Below are positions 17,519-25,421 of a DNA stretch of 43,783 nt, piece by piece. This DNA comes from an uncultured Brachyspira sp. Its GTDB lineage: Bacteria > Spirochaetota > Brachyspiria > Brachyspirales > Brachyspiraceae. The stretch covers positions 1 to 43,783 of the forward strand of contig CAKVCG010000001.1 of assembly GCA_934725525.1 (NCBI GenBank), given 5' to 3'. Positions within the stretch are counted from its first letter, which is position 1, and each line of letters opens with the position of its first letter. The position numbers and the translations under genes are program-made. Under the pieces are notes generated by a model that saw only the letters and a list, made by a program, of their open reading frames with translations, searched no databases and was not told the origin of the DNA.

Positions 17519-17854
17519 ATGTCAGAAGAAAATATCCCCCAGTATCAAAAACAATTTGACGAGCAGTTTTGCAGTTCATGTGGAAAACCGATTAAAATTA
17601 AAGCCGAAATTTGTCCGTATTGCGGGGTAAGGCAATACGGTTCAAGAGAAAAGTCCGATAGGAATTGGTTAACTTGCCTTTTATTATTTTTATTTTTAGG
17701 CTGGATTGGAGGACATAGGTTTTATGTAGGAAAAATAGGAACGGCTATTCTATATGTAATAACGGCTTACGGTATAGGAATATGGGCTTTAATAGATTTT
17801 ATTTCCATACTAACTGGTAATTTCAAAGATAATGAAGGAAAATTCGTAAGATAA
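17519..17854 (+). CDS. TM2-domain protein with N-terminal zinc ribbon
   Basis: A 111-aa membrane protein. Residues 19-40 form a zinc ribbon with two CxxC pairs (CSSCGKPIK and CPYCGVRQ). The rest is a TM2 domain: two hydrophobic helices around the turn GWIGGHRFYVGKIGTAILYV and the ending GIWALIDFISILTGNFKD. TM2 proteins are widespread and of poorly known function. The ATG follows AAAGGA. It is 47 nt ahead of the next gene on the same strand, which has its own AGGAG site, so the two may be co-transcribed. Confidence 0.9.
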   Translation: MSEENIPQYQKQFDEQFCSSCGKPIKIKAEICPYCGVRQYGSREKSDRNWLTCLLLFLFLGWIGGHRFYVGKIGTAILYVITAYGIGIWALIDFISILTGNFKDNEGKFVR

Positions 17855-17901
17855 AAAATTAATATTTATAATACTTTATTAAAATAATCAGGAGAGGAAA
17901 A

Positions 17902-18339
17902 ATGAAAAAACTAATAATTACCGTATTATTAACTTTTATTAATTTTTCTTTTGTATATGCCAAAGGAGAAGCTATTAGTTTGGTATCCATACCTCCAGAA
18001 GGTAATTTAGATATAACAACAATGAACTACTATATAACCGTGTTAGAAGGAGCTTTTATGAAAGCTGGATATAGAGTTCTCAATAGACAGGAAATTAGGA
18101 CATATTATAATGTTGATTATATCATGTCAGTTGAATTATATACATGGGAAGAAGGAAATATATTAGATACGATTTTAGATTCGGCTTCCAAAATTAGAAT
18201 CACAGTTAGAATGTTAGAGCCTGAAACAAAATATTCAAGAGCGCAGGGAATTGTTAATGGTAAAATGAAAGATAACCCTGATAAATTAGCTAACAAAGTT
18301 GTAAAAGATATAGATAAAGTATTAAAAAAGATAAGATAA
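17902..18339 (+). CDS. Small secreted protein, unknown function
   Basis: A 145-aa protein with a signal peptide (MKKLIITVLLTFINFSFVYA, cleaved before KGE). The mature part SLVSIPPEGNLDITTMNYYITVLEGAFMKAGYRVLNR, followed by VDYIMSVELYTWEEGN and ITVRMLEPETKYSRAQG, has the alternating pattern of the CsgG/TolB-N-like fold used in periplasmic lipoproteins, but it lacks a lipobox Cys. I cannot name a family. AGGAGAGG precedes the ATG. It is likely in the same transcript as the TM2 gene. Confidence 0.7.
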   Translation: MKKLIITVLLTFINFSFVYAKGEAISLVSIPPEGNLDITTMNYYITVLEGAFMKAGYRVLNRQEIRTYYNVDYIMSVELYTWEEGNILDTILDSASKIRITVRMLEPETKYSRAQGIVNGKMKDNPDKLANKVVKDIDKVLKKIR

Positions 18340-18495
18340 TCAAAACAGTAAACGCAAAATAACGTATATTTTTTCTATAAATACGATTATAATCGCGGGC
18401 AATATTCCGATAAGCGTTAAAACTATTATTATAAAGAAAATAAATATTATTAACAAAATCGTAATAATCGTATACTTAAATATATTCGCAAACAT
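18340..18495 (-). CDS. 51-aa small membrane protein ORF
   Basis: A short open frame starting at the ATG at 18495, 14 nt after the trmB stop, and ending at TGA one base from the convergent gene. It encodes 51 residues, of which about 35 form one long or two adjacent hydrophobic helices (TIITILLIIFIFFIIIVL and LIGILPAIIIVFI), with a charged C-terminal stretch EKIYVILRLLF. The frame fills the gap exactly and uses codons like the neighbours. A ribosome site is weak (GGA 9 nt upstream). Translational coupling to trmB is plausible. Whether it is expressed is unknown. Confidence 0.5.
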   Translation of the reverse strand: MFANIFKYTIITILLIIFIFFIIIVLTLIGILPAIIIVFIEKIYVILRLLF

Positions 18496-18509
18496 ACAAA
18501 ATCCATGAT

Positions 18510-19160
18510 TCAAATATCGTTTTTTTTATGAGCGAAAAAATAAATATTATGTCCCGCCGCTCGCATTTTCTCTTCGTATAAAGTAATTCCGTAATTTTCA
18601 ATTTTTTCGGTATATTCTTTTTCCAAAATATTTTTAAATATTTCGGATTCTTTATAAATAGGATTCATTATTTCGAGAGCGTAATTGTCGTCGTCAGTCG
18701 CCGAATAAAATATTCCGCCTTCTTTAAGTATCGAATATATCTTATCCAAAAATTCTTTATTGAATATTCTTCTATGCGAATGTTTTTTCTTTGGCCAAGG
18801 GTCTGGAAAATTCAAATAAATATTGTCGAATTTATATTTATTAATCAAATATTTTTCCATAATTGAATTTGCCTCTCCGAATATTATCGTAAGATTTTTT
18901 ATATTTCTTTTGAAAGCTTTGAAAACGGTTTTTTTTGCCGCTTTATAAGAATATTCTATTCCCAAAAAATATTTATCTTTATTGTCAGTCGCAAGCTCGA
19001 CAATAAATTTTCCATTCCCGCTTCCAATTTCCAAATCTTTTTTGTCATAACCGAATAATCTTTTTTCAATTTCGGATACAATAATATTATTATCGTTGTT
19101 ATTAAAATCGTCAAGTATATATTCTTTTATAATATCTTCGTTAATATTTGGGCTTCTAAT
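18510..19160 (-). CDS. trmB: tRNA (guanine-N7-)-methyltransferase TrmB, apparent ATT start
   Basis: TrmB methylates guanine 46 of tRNA using S-adenosylmethionine. The SAM site LEIGSGNGKF, the motif NIYLNFPDPWPKKKHSHRRIF and the substrate region FYSATDDDNYAL and YEEKMRAAGHNIYFF identify it well. No ATG, GTG or TTG exists between the upstream in-frame stop and Leu of LEIGSG (TTG at 19034), which would remove the family's N-terminal part. The frame stays open back to 19160, where ATT follows GGAG (19171-19168) by 7 nt and gives 216 aa beginning RSPNINEDII, the normal TrmB length. I therefore propose an ATT start, as in infC; a sequence error is the alternative. Confidence 0.85.
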   Translation of the reverse strand: MRSPNINEDIIKEYILDDFNNNDNNIIVSEIEKRLFGYDKKDLEIGSGNGKFIVELATDNKDKYFLGIEYSYKAAKKTVFKAFKRNIKNLTIIFGEANSIMEKYLINKYKFDNIYLNFPDPWPKKKHSHRRIFNKEFLDKIYSILKEGGIFYSATDDDNYALEIMNPIYKESEIFKNILEKEYTEKIENYGITLYEEKMRAAGHNIYFFAHKKNDI

Positions 19161-19208
19161 AATTATTCTCCTTTTTCTTTTTTAAATTTTTTAATTAAAT
19201 TTTTAATT

Positions 19209-20324
19209 TTAAAACAAGGCTTTTAAGGCTACATAATATCTTCCGTCCGTAGCGCCTTGAAAACCAAAATAAATAGAATAAAATTTAAGATAAACGGAAT
19301 ACTCGAAACAGAATAAATCTTTTCTTTCGTTATAAATATCTTTTGAAGTTTTATTGTCGATATAAAATAAAGGACGAAGCGCAAGATTAAATATTTTCCA
19401 TTCAAAGCCCAACTCGAATCTCAAATAATGAGCGTCATTTTGTCTCCAAGTATATTCTCCAAGCATGTTAATCCAAATAGTTTTATCAAGCAAAGGCAAT
19501 TTTCCCATAGCGTATAATTGAATTATATTGCGAGTATTATTATAGCCGTAATTATGCGGAGATAGATTATTTTTTTCATGCTGATAAAGAATTTGAGTTT
19601 TAAAAAAATCTCCGTTTATTTTGAATAGAACGGCAAGCGGGGAAGAATCCCTCGAAAAACCTTGCGAATAAGAAAGTTCAAAATAATGTCCTATGAATCC
19701 CGCTCTCAATCCCATATCGTTATTTAATCTCGGCAAATACCAATGGGGAATATCGTCAAAATTTTCCGTAGCCGAATCGACAACCGAAGGAAGAAGCATA
19801 AAAGTCGAACCGTTAATATCGTTTGCCGCTTTCATTCTAAAAGAAAGTAATATTCTCGTTAATGTTATAGTTTCTATTCCCGCATCGTAAAGTTCTATTT
19901 TCCCCGTAGCTTTATTTTTGTCAAAAACGTCGAATTTGCCAGATAAAGTCGCAAAAGGCGTGGCGGAAAATATCCAATCGTAATGAAAACTTTTGCCAAG
20001 CGAAAGATACATATCGGGCATAGTAAATCTCTTTTTTTCCAAACTAACTCCAATTAAAGTATTCATATGAAATTCGATTGTCGATAATTCGTATAAAGCT
20101 CTCGAAGAAAAAGAATCTTTTCTTGGATTTTCTCTTTTATAACTTTCATGAATATAATCGTAATCTATAAAACTTTCCGTTTGTCTTTCAATTTCCATAA
20201 GCGAAAAAAGATTTGCCATAGCTTTAAAAAATCTTTGGTCTTTTTCCGTATAAGGCGATTGAGCGTAGATTTTTATATAACTTAAAAATAAAGTCAGCAA
20301 TATTATTTTTAACGATGTTTTCAT
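19209..20324 (-). CDS. Probable outer-membrane protein
   Basis: A 371-aa protein with a signal peptide (MKTSLKIILLTLFLSYIKIYAQ). The mature region is built of short alternating strands rich in Tyr, Phe and Trp (FHYDWIFSATPFATLSGKF, MGLRAGFIGHYFELSYSQGF, INMLGEYTWRQNDAHYLRF) and ends in VALKALF. A terminal Phe is the usual signal for outer-membrane barrel assembly by the Bam machinery. No specific family recognised. It has no clear ribosome site. It diverges from the zapA operon, and the two promoters share overlapping -35 elements. Confidence 0.65.
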   Translation of the reverse strand: MKTSLKIILLTLFLSYIKIYAQSPYTEKDQRFFKAMANLFSLMEIERQTESFIDYDYIHESYKRENPRKDSFSSRALYELSTIEFHMNTLIGVSLEKKRFTMPDMYLSLGKSFHYDWIFSATPFATLSGKFDVFDKNKATGKIELYDAGIETITLTRILLSFRMKAANDINGSTFMLLPSVVDSATENFDDIPHWYLPRLNNDMGLRAGFIGHYFELSYSQGFSRDSSPLAVLFKINGDFFKTQILYQHEKNNLSPHNYGYNNTRNIIQLYAMGKLPLLDKTIWINMLGEYTWRQNDAHYLRFELGFEWKIFNLALRPLFYIDNKTSKDIYNERKDLFCFEYSVYLKFYSIYFGFQGATDGRYYVALKALF

Positions 20325-20368
20325 TTCATTAATTTTTACATTTTTGGATTTAAAATTAATATATTTTC

Positions 20369-20396
20369 ATTCTATCATAAATTTAAAAATTGACAA
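20369..20396 (-). promoter_or_regulatory. Promoter of the outer-membrane protein gene
   Basis: On the minus strand TTGTCA (20396-20391), a 16-nt spacer and TAGAAT (20374-20369) lie 45 nt before the ATG. The -35 overlaps by five bases the -35 of the opposite promoter at 20390-20417. Confidence 0.5.
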
Positions 20397-20417
20397 TTAT
20401 ATCGTATATGTTATAAT
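20390..20417 (+). promoter_or_regulatory. Promoter of the coiled-coil/zapA operon
   Basis: TTGACA (20390-20395) and TATAAT (20412-20417), both perfect, are separated by 16 nt. Transcription should start near 20424, which rules out the in-frame ATG at 20344 as a start. Confidence 0.7.
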
Positions 20418-20445
20418 TTTTTTAATGCTATTTTGGAGTTGTAAA

Positions 20446-21366
20446 GTGGAAGAATTTAGTATTTTGGAAATAAAAGTAAAAGATTTATTAGGCAGATACG
20501 AAACTATTTTGTCGGAGCATAAAGCTTTAGCCGAAAATATAACCTTTTTGAATAGAGTAAAACTCGAACTTGAAACTAAAATTAATTCTTTTAAAGAAGA
20601 AAAAACCATATTGGAAGCCGACAAAAGGAATATAGCCGATAATCTCAATATTCTTAAAGAAGAAAGAGACAATTTGCTTAAACGACTCGAAGCGGCAAGA
20701 ATAGAAAAAGATAATTTCAAAATAAGCGCCGAAAAAACCGAACAAGATTCGATAACTTTAATCGAAGAAAACGACAACCTTAAAGATAAAATTAAAAACG
20801 CAAATTTTGAAAACGAAATTTTGAAAAAAGAAAACGAAGAATTGAAATCAAAATTATCTCAATTAATAAGCACTATAGACAGCGCGATGCAATATAATAA
20901 AGAAGTCAATATAAATCATAACGAACATAATGAAATTAACCGTAGAGAAGATATAAAAGAAAATATAAACGATAATGTTGAAAACGATTGGGAGAATAAT
21001 CAAAATATAGAAAATATAGAAAGCGAAAATATTAATAACGAAAAAGAAATTGAAGAAAATATTTTTAATAATGAAGCGAGCAAAAATGAAACATATAATA
21101 TTTTGGAAAATAAAAATACTTTTAATAATGTCGCCTCTATAAAAGTTTCCGAAGACGAAGACCCTTTTTCAAGCGCGTCCGATTCGAGCTGGGATAACGA
21201 TATTAAAGATAACGAAGAAGATAAATACAAATTGGAAGAAAACGAAGAAAGTATAGACGATAATGAAAACGATAACGATTATAATTTTGAATCTGACGAA
21301 GAAGACGAATATATGTTCGGCAATGACGACGAGGAAGAATTTTTCTTTGATAACGAATCTAAATAA
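20446..21366 (+). CDS. Acidic coiled-coil protein in the zapA operon
   Basis: A 306-aa cytoplasmic protein. The GTG at 20446 is chosen because GGAG ends exactly 7 nt upstream and because the promoter at 20390-20417 lies downstream of the ATG at 20344. Residues 1 to about 145 are a regular heptad coiled coil (KVKDLLGRYETILSEHKAL, then long Leu/Glu/Lys heptads). From about 150 onward the chain is low-complexity, extremely rich in Asn, Glu and Asp, ending DDEEEFFFDNESK. No family recognised. The zapA gene follows after 17 nt, so a role at the division septum, perhaps as a ZapB-like partner of ZapA, is an inference from position and coil. Confidence 0.75.
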   Translation: MEEFSILEIKVKDLLGRYETILSEHKALAENITFLNRVKLELETKINSFKEEKTILEADKRNIADNLNILKEERDNLLKRLEAARIEKDNFKISAEKTEQDSITLIEENDNLKDKIKNANFENEILKKENEELKSKLSQLISTIDSAMQYNKEVNINHNEHNEINRREDIKENINDNVENDWENNQNIENIESENINNEKEIEENIFNNEASKNETYNILENKNTFNNVASIKVSEDEDPFSSASDSSWDNDIKDNEEDKYKLEENEESIDDNENDNDYNFESDEEDEYMFGNDDEEEFFFDNESK

Positions 21367-21383
21367 ATAAAACGGAAAAAACT

Positions 21384-21695
21384 ATGAGCAATAATTTGGA
21401 AGTAAATATATTTGGAAGAACCTTAAATATAAAATCGCAAGAAGACAATATTGAATATTTGAAAGAACTTGCCGATTTCGTAGACAAAAGCATGAACGAT
21501 ATAGCGCGACATTACGGCGAAGATAAACCGAGAGATATAATAGCGATACTTGCCTGCTTGAATATAGCCGACAATTTGAAATTGGAAATCGCAAACAGCA
21601 AAGCGGGAAGCGACACTTTACAAGCGCTAAAAGAAAGTATTGCCCATAGGTCGAGAGAGTTGATAAGGCTTATAGATGCGGTCGAAGAAAAATAG
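21384..21695 (+). CDS. zapA: Cell division protein ZapA
   Basis: A 103-aa ZapA. The N-terminal VNIFGRTLNIKSQEDNIEYLKELADFVDKSMNDI matches the family globular head, and a C-terminal helix (LACLNIADNLKLEIANSK onward) makes the dimer/tetramer coiled coil. ZapA cross-links FtsZ filaments at midcell. Its ATG follows ACGGAAAAA, and it lies 17 nt after the acidic coiled-coil gene, so the two are surely one transcript. A fragment of a regulator gene overlaps its 3' end by 20 bases. Confidence 0.92.
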   Translation: MSNNLEVNIFGRTLNIKSQEDNIEYLKELADFVDKSMNDIARHYGEDKPRDIIAILACLNIADNLKLEIANSKAGSDTLQALKESIAHRSRELIRLIDAVEEK

Positions 21696-21875
21696 AAATT
21701 CTAAAAATAATATTATTAAAAAAGTTCAGAATCTGCCGTATGCAAGAATTCTTTTTATAGACAAAATGATTTTGGAAGGGAATTTTCCGTCCGCTCCAAA
21801 AATCGTAAGAAAATACGAAGACGTAAGCGTGTTATAGCGATTAAAAGAGACATAGGATTAATATTTTTTACGCTT
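21676..21875 (+). pseudogene. Remnant of a WYL-type HTH regulator (N-terminal part only)
   Basis: An ATG at 21676, overlapping zapA by 20 nt, opens a 53-codon frame ending at TAG (21835-21837). It encodes LPYARILFIDKMILEGNFPS and then KIVRKYEDVSV. This resembles the DeoR-like winged-helix start of WYL-domain regulators (RIL-ID-I-G-YP-A--LA--FEVS). After the stop, another frame continues AIKRDIGLIFF, matching the usual TI-RDI-YL that follows, so a frameshift is present. The WYL domain itself is absent before the convergent chemoreceptor gene. It is therefore a decayed 5' fragment. The family call is by eye. Confidence 0.5.
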
Positions 21876-21884
21876 AAAGCTTAA

Positions 21885-23738
21885 TTATTTCTTATCGCTT
21901 TTAAATTTGAAATAAGAAATCTCATCGACCATATTTTCCGTTCTGTCCGACACTTCCTTGCTCGACATAGCGCTATCTTGAGCCATATTGGAATTTTCTT
22001 GCGTTATATTGTTTAATTCCATTACCGCTTGATTTATCTGTTTTATTCCATCCTCTTCTTGAATGGCAGAATTCGATATTCCCGTTAAAACTTCCGAAAC
22101 ATCGTTTACGGATTTTTCTATCTCGCTTAAAAGTTCCGAAGATTGAGTTACCGAAACATTTCCTATTTCTATTTTGTTTACCGTGTCTTCCACAATATTT
22201 GTAATATTGCTCGCCGCGTCATTAACAGTTTGAGCCAAAGACCTTATTTCGCTTGCAACCACCGCAAAGCCTCTTCCCTGCTCTCCCGCTCTCGCCGCCT
22301 CAACCGCCGCATTCAAAGCAAGTATATTTGTTTGAAAGGCTATCGATTGTATCATTTTTGTTATATCCGATATTTTTTTGCTCGATTCTGAAATTTCTTT
22401 CATATTATTTGCAGTTTGCATAACCGCTTCGACTCCGCTTTTTGTATCGGAATAAGCTTTTGCGCTCATATCTTTCGCTTCCGATGCGCTTTTTGCCGTT
22501 TCTTTTAAAGAAGACGATAAAGCCTCTATAGAACTTGCCAATTCTTCCAAAGCCGCCGCCTGCGAATTGCTTCTATCGGATAAATCCGAACTTCCTTCCG
22601 ATATTTTGCTTATCTCGTTATTTATTACATCTATTCCCTGTTTTATTTTATAAATTACGGAACCGATATTCTTTTGCATATCGTCTATAGATTTTGTAAG
22701 AACTCCAGTTTGGTCTTTTTTCTCCAAAAGCTTTTTTTCAAATCTCGCGTTGAAATCGCCTTTTCCCATATCGTTTATAATACTTATAGCTCTATTCAAA
22801 GATTCTGATAGAGGACGAACTACAACCAATACTAAAATGGTTTCTATAGACATAAAAGCTACGACTACTACGATTAAAACTATTATTAGTCTTCTCATAA
22901 GATTATCAAAATATTCCGTAGTTCCATGTCCCGCTATAAGCCATGGTATATTTTCTATATTTTGGACGCCAACCCACTCTTTCCCTTTTATTTCTATTAA
23001 ATTATTTTGATTTGCAACCGCGTTTTGAAAACCTGAAAATAGAGGGTTTGAGAATATGGTATTTTGTTCGCTTAAAATATATTTATTGTCTTTATGAGTA
23101 AGATACATTCCGTTTTTCATTATTATATTTATTTCCATATTTTCTTCTTTGGATTGATTTGACATTATTTCCGCGACTTTCGAGAATAACACATCTATGC
23201 CGACAACCCCTTTAAGATAACCGTTCGTATAAACGGCTTTTGCAAAAGTTACCACAAGTTTTTTAGAAGACGCCGCTATATAAGGGTCGCTTATATATAC
23301 TCCATCCTGATTTATAGATTTTGTAAACCAATCTCTTTTTGTTTGGTCGTAATCCGAATTAAGAAGACTTGAAAACGGATTTAAGAATATTCCGCCCGGA
23401 TTATTTCTTGGAATCGTATTGCCAAAATATACGTTTGCAATATCGGGTTTGGATTCTAAAATATTAAAAAAAGCCTCAAGCATATCGTTCGTATTTATAG
23501 AACTTTTTGTATATGCTTCTATTATGTTTATTTCGGAATAAAAAGACGATGTCCATTTTAAAACTTCTTCGGACGCCGTTTTCATTTTAACGTCCAAATT
23601 ATTCAAAAATAATTTTCTATATTGAGGTCTATAAATAATATACATGCTTATCATGACTATTCCTAAAAATACTGCAAATGGAACTAAAAATTTACTCATT
23701 AAACCGCTTTTCTTATTTGATTTTTTTATCTTTGACAT
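21885..23738 (-). CDS. Methyl-accepting chemotaxis protein (dCache-HAMP-MA)
   Basis: A 617-aa transmembrane chemoreceptor. An N-terminal helix (about 15-33) is followed by a periplasmic dCache-like sensor (about 34-280; contains DQTKRDWFTKSINQDGVYISDPYI and VVGIDVLFSKV-like segments), a second helix (about 283-305), a HAMP domain and a full signalling domain. The hairpin tip is canonical: FQTNILALNAAVEAARAGEQ, then GRGFAVVASEIRSLA, so it should couple to CheW and CheA. dCache domains typically bind amino acids or other small ligands. There is no C-terminal CheR/CheB pentapeptide. Contrast with the degenerate tips at 8302 and 10244. Confidence 0.95.
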   Translation of the reverse strand: MSKIKKSNKKSGLMSKFLVPFAVFLGIVMISMYIIYRPQYRKLFLNNLDVKMKTASEEVLKWTSSFYSEINIIEAYTKSSINTNDMLEAFFNILESKPDIANVYFGNTIPRNNPGGIFLNPFSSLLNSDYDQTKRDWFTKSINQDGVYISDPYIAASSKKLVVTFAKAVYTNGYLKGVVGIDVLFSKVAEIMSNQSKEENMEINIIMKNGMYLTHKDNKYILSEQNTIFSNPLFSGFQNAVANQNNLIEIKGKEWVGVQNIENIPWLIAGHGTTEYFDNLMRRLIIVLIVVVVAFMSIETILVLVVVRPLSESLNRAISIINDMGKGDFNARFEKKLLEKKDQTGVLTKSIDDMQKNIGSVIYKIKQGIDVINNEISKISEGSSDLSDRSNSQAAALEELASSIEALSSSLKETAKSASEAKDMSAKAYSDTKSGVEAVMQTANNMKEISESSKKISDITKMIQSIAFQTNILALNAAVEAARAGEQGRGFAVVASEIRSLAQTVNDAASNITNIVEDTVNKIEIGNVSVTQSSELLSEIEKSVNDVSEVLTGISNSAIQEEDGIKQINQAVMELNNITQENSNMAQDSAMSSKEVSDRTENMVDEISYFKFKSDKK

Positions 23739-23970
23739 AATCTTTTTTTCCTTAATTCATTTTATAAAAATTAATTTAAATTTTAAATACAAATATATTA
23801 TATCATATTTTCGGAATTATTGTTTTAAATTTCATTTAGTATTTACATATATAAAGTTTATAACAATTGATGAAAAATTTAAGATTGAAAAAATAAAGAA
23901 ATAAAATATACTTAAAGACTTATCTTTAGTTTATAATTTATAGTTTTCATAAACAATAAGGAGAAATATT

Positions 23971-25344
23971 ATTAATAATAATGTAACTTCAAATCCGCTA
24001 TATTATGAGAAAATTCATAAATTGCTCTTTAAATACGCCACACCGAGCGTTATTTCTATGCTTGTCGGTTCGCTTTATAATATTGTCGACCAAGTTTTTA
24101 TAGGAAGAGGAGTGGGAATATACGGAAATGCGGCCACAAATGTAGCTTTTCCGCTTACTACAATATGCGTGTCAATTTCTTTATTTTTAGGTTTGGGAGG
24201 AGCTTCCATTTATAGCATTTCTTTAGGGCGGGGAAATAAGAAAAAAGCGGCGGATATAATAGGAAATACTATAATCCTTGCAATAACATTTAGCGTTATA
24301 TTTTCAATAATCGTTAGAATATTCGTAAGAAAATTTATGATTATATTTGGGGCTACTCAAGATGTTTTGCAATACGCTATAGATTATACAAGCGTAACTT
24401 CGATTGGTTTTCTTCCTTTCGTATTTTCAACGGTAATGAGTCATTTAATAAGAGCGGATGGAAGCCCAAAATACGCTATGTTTTCGGTTTCAATCGGAGC
24501 AATCGTAAATATAATATTAGACCCGATTTTTATTTTTAAATTTAATATGGGAATTTCTGGAGCTGCGCTTGCCACTATAATCGGACAGTTTATATCTTTC
24601 TTTATAACTTTAAGATATATTTTTAATTTTAAGAATATTACTTTCAATAGATATAGTTTTATTTTGTATTCGGAAAATGTTCGTAAAATTTTTATTCTCG
24701 GGGCTTCTGGAGGAATAAATCAATTTTCTATGATGGTAGTTCAAATAACGATGAATAATGTTTTAAGTTATTACGGAGCGAAATCGATATACGGAGGAAA
24801 TATACCTTTGGCGGTTTCTGGAATAATAGCGAAGATAAATATGCTAATAATGGCTTTTATAATAGGAAGCGGACAGGGAAGTCAGCCGATATTAGGATTC
24901 AATTATGGAGCTAAAAATTACGATAGAGTCATAGAGACTTACAAATTAACGGTTACGATAACTTCGATAATAGCTTTTATATCGTTTTTAATTTTTCAAA
25001 TTTTTCCTCGTCAAGTCGTTTCGATTTTCGGAGACGGAAGCGAATTATATTTTCATTTTGCCGAAAGATATATGCGAATCTATATGGCGCTTATGATAGT
25101 AAACGGAGTTCAGCCAGTATCGGGAACTTTCTTTACTTCTATTGGAAAAGGAATCAAAGGAGCTTTCATAGCGATGACAAGGCAGTTAATATTTTTACTT
25201 CCGCTTATTATTGTTCTTCCAAGATTTTTTGGAATTGACGGTTTAATGTATGCGGGACCTATAGCGGACGGAATAGCGTTAATCGTCACAATAATTTTTA
25301 TAAGTTTGGAAATAAAGAAAATAAGAAGTTTGAAGAATATATAA
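23971..25344 (+). CDS. MATE family efflux transporter, apparent ATT start
   Basis: A 457-aa, 12-helix MATE transporter. The family N-terminus is encoded upstream of any ATG, GTG or TTG: after AAGGAG (23958-23963) an ATT at 23971 begins INNNVTSNPLYYEKIHKLLF, followed by KYATPSVISMLVGSLYNIVD and QVFIGRGVGIYGNAA. SNPLYYEKIHKLL-type starts are characteristic of one large MATE subgroup, so this region belongs to the protein. Starting at the TTG at 24022 would delete it. The ATT lies 7 nt after GGAG, exactly as in trmB. Later motifs include VMSHLIRADGSPKYAM, GISGAALATIIGQF and GSGQGSQPILGFNYGAKNY. It should export drugs or metabolites by cation antiport. Confidence 0.92.
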   Translation: MNNNVTSNPLYYEKIHKLLFKYATPSVISMLVGSLYNIVDQVFIGRGVGIYGNAATNVAFPLTTICVSISLFLGLGGASIYSISLGRGNKKKAADIIGNTIILAITFSVIFSIIVRIFVRKFMIIFGATQDVLQYAIDYTSVTSIGFLPFVFSTVMSHLIRADGSPKYAMFSVSIGAIVNIILDPIFIFKFNMGISGAALATIIGQFISFFITLRYIFNFKNITFNRYSFILYSENVRKIFILGASGGINQFSMMVVQITMNNVLSYYGAKSIYGGNIPLAVSGIIAKINMLIMAFIIGSGQGSQPILGFNYGAKNYDRVIETYKLTVTITSIIAFISFLIFQIFPRQVVSIFGDGSELYFHFAERYMRIYMALMIVNGVQPVSGTFFTSIGKGIKGAFIAMTRQLIFLLPLIIVLPRFFGIDGLMYAGPIADGIALIVTIIFISLEIKKIRSLKNI

Positions 25345-25345
25345 A

Positions 25346-25416
25346 ATAAAAAAGGGAGATGCCACGCGGCATCCCCTAAATTCTACCGGGCTTAAAGAAG
25401 CCCTCAACACAACACT
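25346..25416 (-). ncRNA. Candidate small RNA (about 70 nt) with own promoter and terminator
   Basis: On the minus strand a start near 25416 would yield about 70 nt with two GC-rich hairpins: GGGCTTctttAAGCCC (25404-25389) and GGGGATGCCgcgtGGCATCtCCC (25376-25354), the latter followed directly by TTTTTT. Between them lies a single-stranded GGTAGAATTTA. There is no reading frame of useful length. The T tract is on the minus side only, so this is not the terminator of the plus-strand MATE gene. The CYTH gene upstream on the same strand ends at 25533, before this promoter. Family unknown. Confidence 0.6.
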
Positions 25417-25421
25417 CTTAA

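Noticed and set aside
19034..19034. TTG as the trmB start
   Set aside because: This TTG encodes the Leu of the SAM-binding motif LEIGSG; starting there removes the N-terminal region of the family and lacks a ribosome site.
20344..20445. ATG at 20344 as the start of the coiled-coil gene, with a membrane segment
   Set aside because: The perfect promoter at 20390-20417 lies downstream of it, and the apparent hydrophobic segment is the translation of promoter DNA. GTG 20446 has GGAG at 7 nt.
21696..21884. 6S RNA after zapA, as in enterobacteria
   Set aside because: The sequence reads as a degraded HTH-coding fragment and shows no long bulged hairpin of the 6S type.
22143..23010. Plus-strand open frames inside the chemoreceptor gene
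   Set aside because: They run antisense to a well-conserved gene, have no ribosome sites, and encode no recognisable protein.
25354..25376. Terminator of the second MATE gene
   Set aside because: The hairpin is followed by T6 only on the minus strand; on the plus strand it is followed by TAAATT. It may still weakly stop plus transcripts.
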